DNA of 64,000 nucleotides from Hyaloperonospora brassicae. Taxonomy: Eukaryota; Oomycota; Peronosporomycetes; Peronosporales; Peronosporaceae. A program made the translations under genes and the position numbers. Positions 46,393 through 58,035 of the stretch are shown here, piece by piece (position 1 is the stretch's first letter; each line of letters opens with the position of its first letter). Below the pieces are notes generated by a model that did not search any database, had not been told where the DNA came from, and saw only the letters and a program-made list of their open reading frames with translations. The stretch lies in the NCBI GenBank assembly GCA_947650285.1, contig CANTFL010000478.1:131501-195500 (forward strand). Reading direction: 5' to 3'.

Positions 46393-46683
46393 ACGAAGGC
46401 AAAATAGTCTTTAGTAAGCATGTGGATAGTCTCACGAAAATTTACGACTTGAAAGGGGAAATCAAGCTTTTGAAATTATCTTTGTCTGAAGCCACATCCG
46501 ATGACCCCGAGAAGGTTCGTCGTGACATGGTACTTTTCGCGTTTGTCTGGAGAAAGAGTATCACCAAGATATCATCTCTCTTCGTCAGAAGTTGAAGTCC
46601 CGGATCTCGCAGCTGGAGTCAATCCGGGCTCTCCGGGACGCCAAAGCAAAGAAGTATCCGCAAGTCACTACTTGCGATCAGTA
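46393..46683 (+). pseudogene. gag: Coiled-coil segment of a Gypsy gag (fragment D), frameshifted
   Basis: Plus-strand frame 1 reads YDLKGEIKLLKLSLSEATS and ends in EKVRRDM near 46530; a shift then gives LEKEYHQDIISLRQKLKS and LESIRALRDAKAKKYPQ, closed by TAG at 46681. Leu-heptad, Glu/Lys-rich composition is a coiled coil like that in the long N-terminal part of oomycete Gypsy gag proteins. Opposite in orientation to A and B. Confidence 0.6.
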
Positions 46684-48880
46684 GAAAATTGACGATCGCG
46701 ATAACCCAGATGTCGTCTGTTCCCGAATTACGGGATCGACACCGCGAGGAGATTGCCGATAGGGACCAAAATAGATCGGCTGCGAAGAGTAATTGTGGAT
46801 TACAACTCTGTACATACGCATCTGCGACTTTTGGTTAAAGACCGATAAACCGATCGCGACCTCGCTGTCGCCGACCGCGACAATCTTGAGGCTTTTTAGC
46901 CCGACCACCTTCTTGAGCTCCTCTTGCTTTAGCTTCATATCCGGGTTGTTCGGACAGCAAATTTTCTCGGAGTGACAGCAGTTTTAGTCTCCCACCCAAG
47001 CGTTCTAGGGCCTTAGGCGGCTCATACTCTCCGAATTTTTATTCTCCGTTGATGCCGGCAAAGTTCTCGACACGATCGATCCACTTGAAAACATCTTCCG
47101 ACTTTACGCGATATACTACATTAACACATAAAATCGATTTGACTCTGACAGATGAGTCCAAGCAGCATGTCAAGATCCCGCAATCGGACAAGCCAGTGCC
47201 GCGTACAGCGTCGACAGAATCCACTCTTCCTGGTCGATCATATCCGTCTATTCGATCAGCTCTGCCCACTCGATCATCCAAGTTCGTATCGACGGGCGAA
47301 CCCGAACGATCAGCAAATCCAGTGCAAACTGCCGAGCCTTCCTAATCCAATGCATCCTCACAGACGGCAATGTAGGCGCGATCTCATTCTACGGAAGGAT
47401 CGGTCGAGTCAGTGCGGTCCGCTAAGTCCAAGCGGCCGAATTAATAAAGCCGATTGACCAAACCATTTCGGTCGGTTTCCTTTCGGCATTCATCTGGGAA
47501 AAGCCTAAAAGGCTCTTTAAAGCGCCTTTCAGGCACAGAATGTTCCGATTATCTACGCAAAGACGTGACCAGGATTAGCCAAGGGACCGGTGGACCTGGA
47601 AAACTGATTCTCTTAATCCTCGACAATGGTCGATTCTTCCAGTTCCCTAGAGGATGCTACTCACGTAGCGCTTTCGGGATTACGATCTGATTCTCGTCGA
47701 CGCGCGTCGTCTGCTGCTTCACCCACCGGAATCCAACCATCGTCATCCACGATCGTCATTGAATAAATCGGATCCAGCTCGCGATCTCCTTCCTCGACTC
47801 CTTCGTTTGCTCCCAAGAAGTCCAAAGTGGTTAAGGTCGATTTCTTGGGCAACCTGTCGAGCAACTCGGCGTGTAGTCTCAGTATGTTCAGTGATAATCG
47901 CGAATTTTGAACGATTTGCTGGCTCCCGGCCAATATGCCGCGTTGCCTGCTACTCGTGTATAGCGTGATCAGTGTATTCTTGGGTACATCTCTCGCGTTC
48001 CCCGAATCGTCTTTATAAGTAGATCCGTGGTCATCGCCTCGAGTAAGCTTTACCAGCGTCACTGAGAGGAAAGTATATTTCATGTTCAAGAATTATTCAT
48101 ACCGGAAGTATTTTCCGTTCCGAACGTACAAGTTTCGGAAATCGTCCGCACACCGGGGTGATCTCTGCCTCCCCAGTTAGTTTCTTCGTCGCAGATCTCT
48201 TCCCAATACCGCTAAGAGCATTATCAAATTCTTGATCGACCGATCGAGCCGGTCTCTTTTAAAGTTACCGGGTGGTTCAAGGAATTTGTGTAAATATATC
48301 GTGACTTTGAGGATCGCCATTGACAGTCGTTGTGATAATCGACCCATTTTCTTCCCAGATTCAGTCAAAAGGTCCAGGCAGATCCGGAGTTGGCCATATT
48401 TTCCCAAGCGCTTTGTCAACGCTGATTGCTATCTGGAACGCGATGGCTAACAGTCCTCCGCTTTATCCTTATAGAAATGATCGAACGGCATTGCGACTTA
48501 TAAAATTCTGTTGGACCCGTTCATTTTGCATTTTCCCACCCTATCAGAAAACGGTTATGATACCCTGGACTGGGATGCAAAACGACCAAGTTCCCGAAGT
48601 TGATCACTGACTTGTCTCGAGATAGTTTGGCCAAGCTCTATAATCGGTACGATATCGGAGAAAATCCCGGATCCTAGATCAACTGCATCTCTGCCAAATT
48701 GACTCCTCCTTAATCATCTCAGAGTCGCCATTTTATTCTTTTAATATCAATTATCACTTTCCTTTCACCTTCATTTGTTGTGTTGTATTGGTCTTCATTC
48801 TATTTTGTTCTTTATCCTTCGTCGATCAGATTTCCTTAGACTTTGATCGTCTGCAAATCAAACTTTACAGATGTGGATCA
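46684..48880. other. Decayed repeat DNA, probably continuing gag fragment D
   Basis: Plus-strand frames 47049-47345 (Ser/Pro/Thr-rich, containing RTASTESTLPGRSYPS) and 47454-47690, and a 142-codon minus-strand frame 47661-48089, are open but not recognisable. The first has the composition of a linker in gag. No 3' LTR of element B could be found here although one is expected. Confidence 0.35.
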
Positions 48881-49129
48881 CCATCAATCAGCATATTGTC
48901 CGACTTTGATCCACGCGATCGGGTCTTTAAATTTTCGATCTACATACTCACAACATATACCGCCTTTTCACCTTCTCTTATAGCCTCCCTGTATGTGATC
49001 TTTCCACTCTCCAATGCAATCTCCGTCCATCTCTTCTCATGAAACAACCTGACCATTATTCACCCGCATTCTCCTCTTTGTGCGACCGCATCACTTTCAA
49101 CCGATTAATTTGCACACGATTGTAGTCAC

Positions 49130-49300
49130 ATTATTGTATCAACGCTACATAGTTTAAGTTGGTTTCATCAAACCACGACGGATCATCCTATCCATTCCAA
49201 TGGACTTTGAAATGTTTGTTGACCCTGCCAAAAAGTTATAGTCGTCCTGATCGCATGTCTATTATTACCTTTACTACGAACTCGTCTTCTGCCAGACATA
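49130..49300 (-). pseudogene. Chromodomain of element B integrase
   Basis: Minus-strand text EDEFVVKVIIDMRSG is followed by VNKHFKVHWNG and DDPSWFDETNLNYVALIQ: E-F-V-V-x-x-I-I-D start, central F-K-V-H-W and the D-P-S-W segment of a chromodomain. It is more complete than in element A, with one or two stops. Confidence 0.85.
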
Positions 49301-49391
49301 TTTACTATCTATCCTCTGGCTATAGAGCTTCGTAAAAATCCACTAAATCTCTGAGTCGTTCTATCAATCGATCCGAAAACAGCCGAACAAC

Positions 49392-49996
49392 TTATAGCTT
49401 CGACACATGTACCACTGGTGTACATGCTATTTCCGGTATCGAGACGTGACCCCCACACTTTTCGATCACTCGAAACGGTTCGTACGACATATGCGCTATT
49501 TTGAGAGCGTACCCCTCATTCATGCGATCTAAAAGTAGAGATAGATATACTTTGCCCTCGGTTAGCACCGTTGATACTAGAATAGCGCATACCTTTAACA
49601 GACCTGCGATCTGCTGCATATATCCAGCACGTCGCGGTCCTGATTATGCTAATTGGCGTCATTTTGTATTATTTCTTTCAGTGGACTAACCTCCGCTCTC
49701 GCCTGATTAATATTGGCATTGTATGCCAATGCCATATTTGTGGATATCGGTCTCGCGATGCGGTACTCTCTAGAGGTAATGTGACTTCCAACGTTGATCA
49801 GGGGTCTCAATAGTGGATTAAAGAATGGGGTGTTTCCTCGGACCCGATAGTGTGCAGTGTTGATCGCGTACGTCAATCGTTCTGCATATACATCCCAATC
49901 TCTCTGATTCTCATCGGATACATACATCTCGATCGATCTGGTCAATGTATGTACCATGCATTCCGCTGTGCCGTTTGCTTGTGGTTTATAAGCCAT
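49392..49996 (-). pseudogene. pol: Integrase core and C-terminal region (element B)
   Basis: The 49649-49996 frame begins MAYKPQANGTAECMVHTLTR and continues DWDVYAERLTYAINTAHYRV, the segment with the catalytic Glu (GTAEC) of the D,D-35-E integrase core. The 49392-49619 frame (HMSYEPFRVIEKCGGH, PVVHVSKL) is the GPY/F-like C-terminal region. The best preserved part of element B. Confidence 0.92.
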
Positions 49997-50769
49997 TTTA
50001 GTTCGCTATATCTGTTTTACGATCCGATTAAACACACGATATCAATCAGACATAAATCCTGTCTCTCAATCAAAACGGATTGCTTCACTCGCGCCACGCC
50101 CTTTGAATACACATTATTTATGATTCTCCTCGATCTTTTGCGCTATCCGAGACGCACTCACCTTCTAAACTACATATCCAGAGAATAGGTCGACTTCGAT
50201 TAACAACTATGTGTTTGCTCTAAAAAAATGATCGCGGCAAGTAAGGAAAATGATCTATCGCCAAAATTTAAAAATAGTACGTTTCTTGTATGTCAACCGG
50301 CGAGCCACTTCGATCGCGGGGCCGTCCACTACTTGCTTCACATTCTACACACTATCCTCCATACCGTTACACACTTCGACAGAGACCTCTTCAGTAGAAC
50401 TTCGATCTGATGCGCTAATTGGTTCGAAGTATACCCTGATGGCCGCCCTTCAAGCTGGTATGATAATGATGAAAAAATAGTTGCTGCAATAGCTCCGGGA
50501 TCACCAACCTGACCAGCTCTGCGCGATCTTCTCACTTTGTGAATGATCAGGACAAAAGAATTATAACCCATCCTGATCTATTTCATAGTCCGGCGCAATC
50601 AAGGCGCATGATACGCATCCTCTGACGTAATTTTGGATACGTCTCCATTCACATAGATCTTCAAGTCAGTAATCCAACTCTCTTCATCTTGCGCTTGTTT
50701 GATCCGCTAAAATCGTATTTGTTGTACAATGTCTCCTTGGACAATTTGTGGTGAATACCGTCGTCTTGC

Positions 50770-51900
50770 GGAAGCACGGATAATTGAAGCCAATCGCACC
50801 TCCTGATTCGTGTTACGAGGTATCAGTAACTCGTCCAGCCGATACAGAGTCACGAGATCTTGGTAATCTTGGTCATCTGTCAAAAAAGAAACCTTCTCTT
50901 TTTGTAGAGTTTTACTTGCTAATCGATATGCGCTCGCATTTCACATGTAGGAACTCAAGCTTGGGCCAGGATCAGAATTTCTAAATGGCTTCTTGTCTCA
51001 GCAGTTCCACACCTATCGTCTTTCAATCGATCTCTCCACGCATTGTTCTGATCACTAAATTTACCTCTCCGCATGAGATCCACCGTTCTCTGGTCTACTC
51101 AGTGAAAATATTAAAATATAGAAGTAGTCCTCTTTACTCTGCTTCCTTAACAACCAGATTAGGAGTATACTCAGACGCGGCATCCACAACCTTTCAATCT
51201 GGTAATCTCCATACCATCGCGCCTTTTCTCCGCATTTTCTCTTCACTCTAGATGACCCATCAAAACTAGCCGCCCAGAGATTTTATTTCTCCTCGACCGT
51301 AAGAGGAAACATACTAATCAATTGCCGTAATTGTTGACCTTGGCTCAATCGAGATCAACATCGCATTCACTTCTTGCCGAGCGGTTATACTCGCCGCCAG
51401 AGTACTAAATATCTCATCTTCACCCTTCTCATATCGAGAAACTACAATGTATAGTTTGATAACAATGCAGCTCATAGATCTGATCCCCCGTTAAGTCCAA
51501 ATGATTGGAGCAACCAGGCTGAGGATAAATAATGCGTCAGCACGGTGATCTCGCGTGAATTAGAATGGTATAGCATGCATCCAGCATCAGTAAGCACGCT
51601 AGTAATTCCATCTCCTTCATGCCGTAGTTAACTACTTTGGGCTTAGCGTACGGCTTGAAAAGGTGATGGGCTAGTATACTTCCTCATGTTTCTGCAACAA
51701 TGCAGCCGTCACGGCCCACTTGAAGGCATAAACTACAATCACTGGCGGTCGATCCGGAATTAAGTATTTTATTATATGTATAGTCGCTATCTTCTGTTTC
51801 GGGAAAGCAAATGCAATCTCCGCCTTCTCCCAGCATCTCCTGATTTCGAAATCCTGATAGCCCCCAGAAAGTGGATACCGATCGCGATCGCCCAAGATAT
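50770..51900 (-). pseudogene. pol: RNase H and connection region (element B)
   Basis: PVIVVYAFKWAVTAALLQKH (frame 51671-51895) is the start of the Gypsy RNase H domain. Where many families have D-A-S this element family has Y-A-S, here Y-A-F. Downstream frames are short and broken. Confidence 0.75.
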
Positions 51901-52000
51901 TGGATACAATTCCTGATAGCCTTCAAAAAGTGGGTGCAGATTGCGATCATCCTCCGAGAAAAGGTATAAATCGCGATCGTCCTAATAGACAATGTAGAAT
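51840..52000. repeat. Two to three direct repeats of about 57 bp inside element B pol
   Basis: CCTGATAGCCCCCAGAAAGTGG (51856) and CCTGATAGCCTTCAAAAAGTGG (51913) start two copies that end in GCGATCGCCC / GCGATCATCC. A third partial copy (GAGAAAAGGTATAAATCGCGATCGTCC) follows. They sit between RT and RNase H, in a place where element A has no such array. Confidence 0.8.
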
Positions 52001-53330
52001 GTTCTGTCTCGCCCAGCAACCCCCACATTTCTTGATCGTACATACTTTTGTCGGATTTATATAAAAATCGGCCACTTTTAATTTGTACAGATTTAAGTCG
52101 TACATTTATAAATTTCTCGATCGATCGGCTGTATTTGTTGAGGACCCCCAGAAACAATTGCATCGGTCTTAGCAAACGGGGAAATGGTATATTTATCAAT
52201 AATTGTCAATCGTTTTGGTTCGCCTCTAATTCGGCCAGAGATACATGATGGTCTAAATTGTCTACCTTGCGTCGTCCCCAGAAACTCATAGCCAAACTGA
52301 TCGATAAATTTTATCGATTACATACGTCCATCTAAATCGTTCGAATGTACGGTATAGACAAGAGTCATTCCAAAAGTCAGCTGTAGAGGCACTATGGCGA
52401 GTGATGACGCGTCTCTTCAGTCATCACATTGCCCTATGCCACAAGGTGTAGCCAAAGGACATAGTGTGACCACAAGTGATTGTAGTCACCCTGCAGCCCC
52501 GTGACGTGTGAAGCGTAACACAGTGTGATCGTCACTGCGCTCGTTCTACAATTTATTACTACATAGTTCCGTCCTGCGTGGCGGATCGTTCACCTGTCGC
52601 TTCTGTATGCTTCAACGGACCGAATAAAATTTCCACGATTTGGCCGGTATCAGTGTATTGTCGACGTATGACCTTCAACCAACGACCGACGCCTTCTTTT
52701 CAGAATCTGGTTCACCGTCGGTAAACACATCGATTAGATCAAATGATCCCGACCTTGGATGGTACCACTCTTCGAATACCCATATAACGCATTGTCGATC
52801 AGTCGTTGGTAAATATGCGGCGTGTTTTAAGCCGAACGGAATCCTCAGCTATTCAAACAGGACTGATGGTTTAATAAAATTCGAAATTTCTCTTGCCTTC
52901 GCCGTCATCTCCACCACCTCAAACCCACTTTCCACATCCAGTGATCATTATCACAAGTCTTTATCCATATCCTGCAGCAAGTCGCTGATTAAATGAATGG
53001 GGTAAACCATTAGTCTTGTCAATTGATTCACTCGTCTTTAGTCGATACACAATCCAATGTCCTCTCCATTCTTCGTTATGATCACCACAATTGATGATGC
53101 TAACGGAGAAGTGAACGGGCGAATCATCTGCGCCGTCAATTATTCCTTGATTAGATCAGCCAGCTTTTCGCGAAACTTGGGTGCTACCGGTCGGAGTCTT
53201 TGTGCGATCGGGTCAGAATCTCCTTCATCAATATTACAGACTACTCCACGAGCCGCAAGAGTCATAGCATATCCCTTTTCGATTTGGAGATCGAGATTTG
53301 CTTATATCAACTGCCGCAACGTCGCTTGAC
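52000..53330 (-). pseudogene. pol: Reverse transcriptase (element B), catalytic box altered
   Basis: In order: KNGEDIGLCID near 53.1 kb, F-x-x-x-R-I-P-F-G-L-K-H palm motif near 52.85 kb, DLIDVFTDGEPD near 52.75 kb, then RSYVDNTLIPAKSW near 52.65 kb. The last is the YxDD box and reads Y-V-D-N, losing the second catalytic Asp. After an insertion, SISLAMSFWGRRKVDNLDHH (about 52.25 kb) and PRLLRPMQLFLGVLNKYSR (about 52.15 kb) complete the thumb and RNase H junction. Confidence 0.88.
52365..52610. mobile_element. Small unidentified insertion inside element B RT
   Basis: About 240 bases interrupt RT between SWKFYSV (52.61 kb) and the segment leading to SISLAMSFWG (52.34 kb), where the family has only some 20-25 residues. 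The insert is GC-richer, with short inverted repeats (GTGATGAC...GTCATCAC, about 52399-52425). No coding potential. Possibly a MITE or SINE; no clear terminal repeats or target duplication. Confidence 0.5.
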
Positions 53331-53361
53331 CACTCGACAGTGGCTTCTCTGGGTCACCCAC

Positions 53362-53946
53362 TTAAATGTCTTCTAAAGATATCTCGGCCACAGGCGTAAC
53401 TACTTCCGGTAAGATCGCCATGTGCTGATCGACATTCTCGGCGTACAACTCTCCACTTTTGTTGAGATACGTCGACACGGTAGAATGTTCTGCATCCGTC
53501 CTTTCCTCACCGATCGCCACGACGTCATTCCGTTTCACCAGTCGATCGGGCTTTTCTTGTAGCTCACAATCTCTGACCGCACTCTTGTCTGTCTGACAAC
53601 TGGACTTTCCTTGTAGCAAATCGTTGACACCTCCCTCGATGCCTTTATCGTCGACTGTCTTCAATTTAAAGCATAGATCCTTCTGCCCATCTGGCGACTG
53701 ATCGCCCTCTATGTACCGATGGATCGTAGAGATTAGTGGAGAGACTTTCGTGGGTAGATATACACCAATCTCGTGCTGCAGACACCGCCCTTCTCCATCC
53801 CTCGCGATCTCGTAAGACTGATTTCTGGACTTTTTTTGTTCTTCACTATCCATGGTCGGGATCGCGTCCGGTTGATAGATGGAATGTCTTTGCCTACGAT
53901 CAGATCCCTCGCATTCGGTATTCCCTGTCACGGTCGGCGTCACCAC
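53362..53946 (-). pseudogene. pol: Protease-RT linker of element B polyprotein
   Basis: An unbroken 194-codon stretch, acidic and hydrophilic, ending YAENVDQHMAILPEVVTP and ISLEDI just before the RT start. In related oomycete elements a poorly conserved linker with similar ending (ILP/FLP-x-x-x-E) lies here. It is the longest open frame on the right side of the window but not an independent gene. Confidence 0.7.
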
Positions 53947-54604
53947 TCTGCTAGCCTTACTCGGCCTGGTTTTACGCGCTCATCGTCTAGCGTCTCGTCA
54001 TTTGTATGCTCCGTCACAAGTACCTTGATCGATCGTTGGTCGTTCTTCATGGAGCAATCATCAGTTTCATTCTCATCTGTATACTGTATCATATCCTCTT
54101 CGATGACGATTTCACCAGGTTGTATTTCGTCAGCAATGCAATCCTTTGCCTATTTTTCTATCATCACCTCTTGGCGTTTAAAAATCTTTCTCGGCGTAGA
54201 AGATATTAGATGATTAATTTATGGTCCTTTATACTCTTCGAATGAGACTTCTTTTCGATCTGTCGTAGCTTTAAACTCAAGCTTCTGCAATTCTTTATAA
54301 CGTCGCGATCCCACAGACACATATATTTGCGATCGAGTAATCACGTCCGCTACCATCAACAGTCCTAGCAAGGTTTCCTAGCGCAAAATCACCTCGCGAT
54401 CACTCAAGTTGGTGATCTGCAGGTGGTTGATTCTGCCTGTCCCGTTAGTCACAGTAATTACTCATTCGACGTCTGGTCTTACACAAGGTTTAGCTCTTGA
54501 TGGCGCGACATCTATCCTCAGTTCTGTCGGTTTGCCGACGGAGATCACCACATGTTGATCATTCAGGTTGATCACTTTTATCGTCGATCTACAAGTGGCT
54601 TACT

Positions 54605-54930
54605 TCATGCTAGACAGATGCGAACTTTATATGGTAGACATAGCGTTCCGTCCACTAGATCTAAGCGGATACCCACTGGAAGAATGAAGTCCATGCCTCG
54701 TAAAGCCTCTTGACTCACTTGATCATCGACCCATACGTCGAAATAATATACTAGTCGGCCGTCCAATGTGATATTGACCTTCGCGCGACCAGTTGTCGTG
54801 TATACGATTCGCCTATACCGACACATTCTTAAGTCCAGCATTCGTCGATCATGCACCCTACCTTGCGAGCAAAGGCAGTGTCGATAGTTTACACTTCAGC
54901 ACCGGAATCGAATGGCATATTTGGCCTTAT
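54605..54930 (-). pseudogene. pro: Retropepsin-like protease (element B)
   Basis: PFDSGAEV (catalytic Asp codon 54907-54909) keeps the D-S-G triad; a TAA follows directly after Val. Downstream the frame 54605-54856 has VYYFDVWVDDQVSQEALRG, MDFILPVGIRLDLVDGTL and CLPYKV, the standard second half of the protease in this family. Confidence 0.88.
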
Positions 54931-55021
54931 CATTATTGATCTTGACAATCTCCTTCGCTTGCTAAAACATTTTCCACGGGTGTGATATTTTTTATATCTT
55001 CGTGATTCCCCTGGTGTGAGA

Positions 55022-58000
55022 TCAACCTAGACCTTCACAGCTGATCGGTGTATTCATCGATTCTTTGCTCACTAGAAATAGCGGGGACACAAGTTGAATC
55101 ATTACATATAGTAGCGATTGGCTCGGCCTGATCGTTAACTTCTTGATCTTCGATTGTCTCTCAACGAATGCATATATGCGGAGCCCAGAACGCTCGGCTC
55201 GTACCAGAGTCCGTCCTGTCAAGATCCCTATTTTAACATCTTCTCCGCCGCGGACGTAAGAAATAATGCGTGCTTGGTCGGCACATACCACTTGCACATC
55301 AAATTGTAATAATTTTCCAAAGGCTACTTGCCACTCTCATGCACTTTTACATAAGCTGCACACGCATAGAAACACTTGTCTGATGGGTGTTCTTTGCGGC
55401 CGCACTTCTTGCATGTCAATCTATTCCAGCAGCCACGATCATTATGCTTAATCGATCCACAGTAAGTGCACGCTTTTGATCGTTATCCGTGATTACGTAG
55501 CCCCACCCGATTTGCTTCTTCATGTGCATCCGATGAGCTTAAATAAACTTCACGTGATTGTAGGCAGTGGTTGCACAAATTCGACGTCGGTCCGCGTCAT
55601 CTTCCGAACCACAGCAGTTTGACTTCGAACTGCTGCTCTCGCTTTTCACCCTGATCGCTCGTACTGCTCGGGTCGATGTTTGCGGTACCTGATCAGCATG
55701 AGCTTTTGATTGCTGACAAAAAATTTCCCGGTCTTATCGACGTCTTGGTGCACCGGTTTTCCAACCGCAGATACGCACGCAACGCTTCTTTTATGTCGTC
55801 GGCATCCGACAGTCGCAGTAGAGTAAACTATTTTGTCAATTACGATCATCCAGCGTGGAAATTAAGTGTTTCGCGTGATCCCGACGCGAAGCGCGTCTAC
55901 GCTCTCGAATCGCGACCTTGGCACGGATCGCTGCCCCATAGAATCGGCGCAAATATTCCAGAGAGATTTCGTCCGTTCGTTTGCGCGCGTGATAATACTA
56001 TCTGGCATTTGATAAACCATTTCATCCATATTGTACCATAAATTACCATAGCATATTTCTCCGCGTGCGAAGAATAGGGCGAATCAGTCGACTGTACCAA
56101 TTTTGTAAGTCAGTCGCTAAACACCAGGCATTTTTCTTCATTTGGTATATGGTACTCAAGGAACGACAACTTGACCTTGCTTATCCAGCTAGCGCGACCT
56201 TCTTCTTGATCTTTACCATTAAACTTCTTCATTTCGCCGATCACAGAGAAACGAATACGCTGAGGAAGAAGTCCTTGGTGTATCGAAACTTATGTTGGAG
56301 CCAATAATCAACGCCTCAAGTCCAACTGTTCGATTCGTACGGGGTGGGATCACCCCAGTCTGATCGTCTTTTAGACGATCCGAGATATTTTATCTCGACA
56401 TCTGGGAAACAGATTTCTCGAGATCTTGGCATCTTGATCGCTTGACTTGGATATATATCATGACAGGCTTGACTAAGTTGTCTCTGTTCGTTCTCTTAAT
56501 AGGTATGTCGATATAATAGAGCAAATGGCCTTGGATTTTTGATGTATCATCTCCGGTGGCGCGTGTAGCCGCCCATCGCGACTCGGCCTGGATTCCTTTT
56601 GCGTAAACAAGCAGATAAGCGGGATCAATGGGGCCTATCAACATTTGCTAAATGCAGATAGAGTCGTCTGACTCGATACCGGATTCCGCTGAAGCACACT
56701 GCGACGATCAGGTGTGGCATTCAATCGACATATCCGCGCTCAAGGTAATTACTTGACTTTCAATCTTAGATTTGCCTGTGAGAGTGATCAGCTTCTCGTA
56801 TAACGATCGGCATGCGTAGGATATTTGATCTGGATCACACTTTATCAGTTTTCTCACATCGAACATCTTCGCCACGAATCCAGCTTCATGCAAACGTTGC
56901 ATAATCCCGTAGATTATATCCAGCATTTTTGATGTACTTTCCGGGATCGATAATGGAACTTGAATCTCAATGATCGGTTTTCGCTTTCTCACTTAGAGTT
57001 CTGGGTCATTTAGTAGTAGATTCTTTAATGCCTTTCGCTCTTACTCCTTGGTCAGCTCTTCACGTAGTCACCATTCGTCCTTATTTCGCTGTCTGGGAGC
57101 TTGAAAGATTTCGGAATCTTGTTCTAAACTTTATAGCGTTGGTCTAGTTTGTCGTTGTTTTCTTAACCTTCGCCGTCTTCGATTTATATTTTTTCGAAAT
57201 CGCGGTTGTAGACTTATATAACTTTTGCTCGGTTTACCAGATGGGGTTTCATTCTACAAATCATGCTTTGCAGAACAATCCGCGGTGGTCTTCAAAGGCA
57301 CCTCAAGAGGAAGTCAAGGTTTACTTCCCAGATAGAGTGATCGATCTTTCTCTGTTATTTTCATTTCACCAGATCCACTCCCAGTACTCTGAAATACTGG
57401 TAATCTTTCAGACTCACGCGTCTGTGGCTATTCGTTGGCCTTCGACAATTCCAATCTAAATTCATTATCAATCATTACATCTCCACCTATGACTCACGTT
57501 AAATCCCAAGTCACCGGAAGCGTCGGGCACGCGCATCATTTTAATGGAGTGTCGATCGCTCTTTTTTTTAAGGAGTCAATACCAATTATCCTCTGGAGCC
57601 CGGACGACCGACTTACGGAGGAGGCACATCGGCTTACATTTCCTTGATAACCTTCCACATCTTGTGTACTTGTCGGTGGGGCGGTTTGCACTCTTCCAGG
57701 TGGACTCGTGTCAATGGAAAACTTGCCCGTGGTTGCGATGGGGTCGAGGTTTGATCTCAGTGTGGAAATCTTCACATTGCGATCGGGTTTGACGTGATCC
57801 CGTAAAATTCTTCACGGGATTACTTCTATGCTTGTAAGATTCTCGATATGAGTCACCCTGATCTGAAACCGATCACCTTGTCCGAATGTAGAACTTGATT
57901 CGCGAGCCTTCTGACAACTGGATCTGTCTCGCTATCTCGGGTCTTCAACCACAAATGGTTTTCCTGCGTCCAGTAGTAGTTGGGGTGTTGTTTGAAAGTA

Positions 58001-58035
58001 CTCGATCCATGTCCAAACAATCCAGGGATACCACT
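55022..58035 (-). pseudogene. gag: Gag of element B
   Basis: Longest gag in the window. The start (57.57-58.03 kb) is shared almost exactly with element A. Frames 56708-56992 (KMLDIIYGIMQRLHEAGF, CRSLYEKLITLTGKSK) and 56390-56644 form the central part, which is related to 60.0-60.8 kb in F. ISLEYLRRFYGAAIRAK lies near 55.95 kb and zinc knuckles follow. Text after the knuckles (KWYVPTKHALF near 55.27 kb) is usual for this family. Confidence 0.75.
55372..55470 (-). other. Two CCHC zinc knuckles in element B gag
   Basis: CTYCGSIKHNDRGC (55470-55429) and CKKCGRKEHPSDKC (55413-55372) both fit C-x2-C-x4-H-x4-C exactly, separated by five residues. Such paired knuckles bind nucleic acid in the nucleocapsid. 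In element A the second one is destroyed. Confidence 0.92.

Noticed and set aside
47661..48089. 142-codon minus-strand gene
   Set aside because: No domain, no plausible start context, and it lies in decayed retroelement DNA with open frames on the other strand.
51684..52199. Independent 171-codon minus-strand gene
   Set aside because: Its first 35 residues are the RT-RNase H junction of element B; the rest is an out-of-frame reading through local tandem repeats.
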